Shown piece by piece: positions 14,552 through 16,371 of a DNA stretch of 16,371 nt; the stretch's first letter is position 1; the number at the start of each line of letters is the position of its first letter. The position numbers were made by a program, and so were the translations under genes. The notes beneath the pieces were generated by a model that saw only the letters and a list, made by a program, of their open reading frames with translations, did not search any database and was not told where the DNA came from. The stretch is from assembly GCA_902464295.1 (NCBI GenBank), contig CABQIW010000039.1:1-16371 (forward strand), read 5' to 3'. This DNA is from an uncultured Eggerthella sp. Lineage in GTDB: Bacteria > Actinomycetota > Coriobacteriia > Coriobacteriales > Eggerthellaceae.

Positions 14552-15932
14552 TACCAAACAGGTAAGAAAGCCCGAGCTGCTGGCTCCAGCTGGTGGGTTC
14601 GAGCAGCTGCGCTATGCGCTCTATTTCGGCGCTGATGCGGTGTATCTTGCTTGCGATAAGTTCGGCTTGCGCCAACGTGCGCAGAATTTCTCGCTTGCCG
14701 ATATGCCCCGTGCGGTCCAGATGGCACACGATGCCGGCGCAAAGGTGTATGTAACGCTCAATGCTTATTTGCACGATGAAGACTTGAGCGATCTTCCTGA
14801 ATATTTGGCAGCGTTAGCTGCTGCGGGGGTCGATGCGTTCATCGTGAGCGATCTGGGCGTGTTCGCCCTTGCGCGTGAGCATGCCCCGCAGGTTGACCTG
14901 CATATTTCCACCCAAGCATCCGTTTCGAACGTCGAGGCTGCGCGCATGTGGCATCGTCTTGGCGCGAAACGCATCGTTACCGCACGTGAGATGTCACTTG
15001 AAGAGATCGCTCAGCTCAAAGCAGAGTTGCCCGATGTCGAGGTGGAGGTGTTCGTGCAGGGCGCCATGTGCATGGCCATCTCAGGGCGTTGTCTTATCAG
15101 CGATTATCTTACGGGGCGCAGCGCGAACCAAGGAAACTGCGTGCAGCCCTGCCGTTGGAGCTACCACTTGGAAGAGCAGACTCGTCCAGGTGAGCTCTTT
15201 CCCATTGAAGAGGACGAACGCGGCACCTATATCATGAATTCCAAAGACTTGAATATGCTCGCTCACCTCGATGAGCTTATTGCAGCTGGGGTGGATTCCA
15301 TCAAGATCGAAGGGCGTGTGAAGAAAGCGTTCTACGTGGCAACGGTGGTGAACGCTTACCGCCAAGTGCTCGACGGGAGAGATCCTGTGCAGTGGGGAAG
15401 TGAACTCGAGCGCATTTCGCACAGGCCTTATTCGACAGGCTTCTTCTACGGAGATGCCCAGCAGTCGTTTGAAGATGATATCTATGTGCAGCTCTACGAT
15501 TGGGTGGCCGAAGTAGTCGAGTCGCGTCCGATCGAAGCAACCGCAACGGAAAACGATCTCGATTTTACTCAGGGCATGTGGCAGACCATCGTATATTGCC
15601 GCAATCGCTTCTATGAGGGAGATACGCTTGAATTGCTCAGTCCCTATTGCGAGGTAACGCCAGTGTTAGTGGTTGGGCTTGAAGAGGTCTTTCCAGTAGT
15701 GGATGCTCGCGACGATGAAGGCCTCGATAACCCTGAGTCAAAAGATGCTTCAGCTTCGAAGCAGAATGAGCGTTGCTTCGACTCGGGTGAGGGAGCGGTG
15801 GCTATCGTCAATACCACTCCGGTGGAGGTTGCCAACAAGGCGATGGGCGCTTATGCTTTCATCACTCCCATGCCGCTTCATCGTTATGACATCTTGCGCG
15901 CCAAGCGGCGCGATCCCTCCAAGAAGAACTAA
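14541..15932 (+). CDS. U32-family protein, likely TrhP-type tRNA hydroxylation enzyme
   Basis: The 463-residue protein carries the complete U32 signature at 169-187 (ExFxxG, then C177 and C184: EVFVQGAMCMAISGRCLIS). Cys200 and Cys204 follow in GNCVQPCRWSY, a four-cysteine set that fits an iron-sulfur cluster. The N-terminus PELLAPAGGFEQLRYAL and KDLNMLAHLDELIAAGVDSIKIEGR are typical. Length and architecture match E. coli YegQ/TrhP (prephenate-dependent 5-hydroxyuridine formation in tRNA) rather than the longer RlhA. Older annotations call such proteins collagenase-like peptidases. A Ser/Asp/Glu-rich insertion near 387-413 sits in the C-terminal domain. The overlap with proS fits a tRNA-related role. 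The exact modification is inferred from the family, not shown here. Confidence 0.87.
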   Translation: MSSNTKQVRKPELLAPAGGFEQLRYALYFGADAVYLACDKFGLRQRAQNFSLADMPRAVQMAHDAGAKVYVTLNAYLHDEDLSDLPEYLAALAAAGVDAFIVSDLGVFALAREHAPQVDLHISTQASVSNVEAARMWHRLGAKRIVTAREMSLEEIAQLKAELPDVEVEVFVQGAMCMAISGRCLISDYLTGRSANQGNCVQPCRWSYHLEEQTRPGELFPIEEDERGTYIMNSKDLNMLAHLDELIAAGVDSIKIEGRVKKAFYVATVVNAYRQVLDGRDPVQWGSELERISHRPYSTGFFYGDAQQSFEDDIYVQLYDWVAEVVESRPIEATATENDLDFTQGMWQTIVYCRNRFYEGDTLELLSPYCEVTPVLVVGLEEVFPVVDARDDEGLDNPESKDASASKQNERCFDSGEGAVAIVNTTPVEVANKAMGAYAFITPMPLHRYDILRAKRRDPSKKN

Positions 15933-15938
15933 TCGTTC

Positions 15939-15984
15939 CAACGCTTTGCACGCGCGTTGCTTTTTGATCAACCGATCATTTCTT
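15939..15984 (+). terminator. Probable terminator(s) after the U32 gene
   Basis: CAACGC (15939-15944) pairs with GCGTTG (15954-15959), followed by C and five T. Immediately after, TGATC-AACC-GATCA (15965-15978) is followed by TTTCTT. Each stem is short, but the pair in tandem directly after the last gene is a plausible end of the operon. Confidence 0.5.
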
Positions 15985-16248
15985 GCGAGCAAGTGCGCTT
16001 GGATTCTTTGCGTCTCCTTAGGCAAGTAGGTCCACGGCGATGAAGCTTGCAAGCAAAGAGCGCTTGAGTCTTTCATTGCTCTGGCGATGGCAGTATGTCT
16101 TACGTTCGTGCTCTCATTTTCATTCATTCTTCAATCCTCGTTACGAGCATCCTTTGCTCGGTCGCGCGATCTGATTCTGTTCAGGCATCAACATCCGGAA
16201 TCAATACTCCGAATTTCTTGAAAATGAGCAAAGTGTTCCGCATGTGCT

Positions 16249-16262
16249 CTTGTTCGAACAAG
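16249..16262. promoter_or_regulatory. 14-bp perfect palindrome, possible operator
   Basis: CTTGTTCGAACAAG is fully self-complementary and lies in AT-rich non-coding DNA near the right edge. Such a site could bind a dimeric repressor of a gene outside the window. The GTTCGAAC core is not the Gram-positive SOS box, whose half-sites face the other way. Confidence 0.3.
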
Positions 16263-16371
16263 CGTGTATGCCAACTGTCCAACATGAAAGATCGCGCGAA
16301 TTTTCAAGTCAATCGATCAAATGTTCGTTTTTTGCTCAGATTAACCCAAAATTTGTCAAAAAAAGTTTCAT

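Larger units (their letters stand above)
15933..16371. other. 439-bp right-edge region, AT-rich, no assigned gene
   Basis: After the weak terminators comes a mixed region with a hairpin CGAGCA-TCCTT-TGCTCG (16144-16160) and the palindrome at 16249-16262. On the + strand one frame is stop-free from 16068 to the edge, with ATG at 16095. Its translation starts like a signal peptide (MSYVRALIFIHSSILVTS), but the rest is rich in Ser, Asn, Arg and Cys and poor in acidic residues, unlike the neighbouring proteins, and no ribosome site is evident. It may be chance or the 5' end of an unknown gene. Confidence 0.4.

Noticed and set aside
16249..16262. GTTCGAAC as a tRNA T-arm
   Set aside because: The palindrome would give a four-base loop rather than seven, and there is no acceptor stem, anticodon arm or 3' CCA around it.
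16326..16371. TTGACA on the - strand near the right edge as a promoter -35
   Set aside because: No -10-like hexamer lies 16-18 bp downstream of it, and the nearby ATG frame ends after 11 codons.

Overview
The window is bacterial chromosomal DNA, roughly 55-58% G+C in the genes and visibly lower in several intergenic gaps. The core is the widely conserved pyrH-frr-uppS-cdsA-dxr-rseP-ispG-proS cluster, followed by a U32-family gene. This order, the MEP-pathway genes, a bacterial-type ProRS with an editing domain, and the general look of the proteins point to a Gram-positive actinobacterium, most likely of the class Coriobacteriia. That assignment is an inference made without database searches.

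Layout. At the left edge is the 3' part of a ComF-type phosphoribosyltransferase gene (+), cut by the window. It converges on a family-2 membrane glycosyltransferase gene (-), with a perfect inverted repeat between them that could terminate both. A 700-bp gap of lower G+C, with only fragmentary open frames, separates the glycosyltransferase from a divergent orphan lipoprotein of the amino-acid-binding (SBP_bac_3) type. That gene ends in a textbook terminator. A membrane-anchored HtrA protease gene follows, then a 437-bp gap with a very strong terminator, half of which is duplicated 76 bp downstream.

From 5692 to 15932 all genes lie on the + strand. pyrH (UMP kinase) and frr (ribosome recycling) serve nucleotide supply and translation. 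uppS and cdsA make the undecaprenyl and CDP-diacylglycerol precursors of the cell envelope. dxr and ispG are two steps of the MEP isoprenoid route that feeds UppS. rseP is an intramembrane protease, proS charges tRNA-Pro, and the U32 gene overlaps the proS end. Junctions are tight at frr-uppS (14 bp), uppS-cdsA (3 bp), rseP-ispG (9 bp), ispG-proS (27 bp) and proS-U32 (an 11-nt overlap). Gaps of about 285 bp precede frr and rseP.

The most notable observation is the RseP homologue. It keeps HExxH and LDG but has no room for the usual PDZ domain. It carries instead a segment that reads as a winged-helix domain in the cytosolic loop between the first two membrane helices. Its promoter places a perfect TATAAT six bases before the ATG, so the rseP-ispG-proS-U32 transcript probably begins leaderless. 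No rRNA, tRNA, IS element or CRISPR array was seen. The last 439 bp are AT-rich and unassigned, with a 14-bp palindrome and an open frame running off the right edge.
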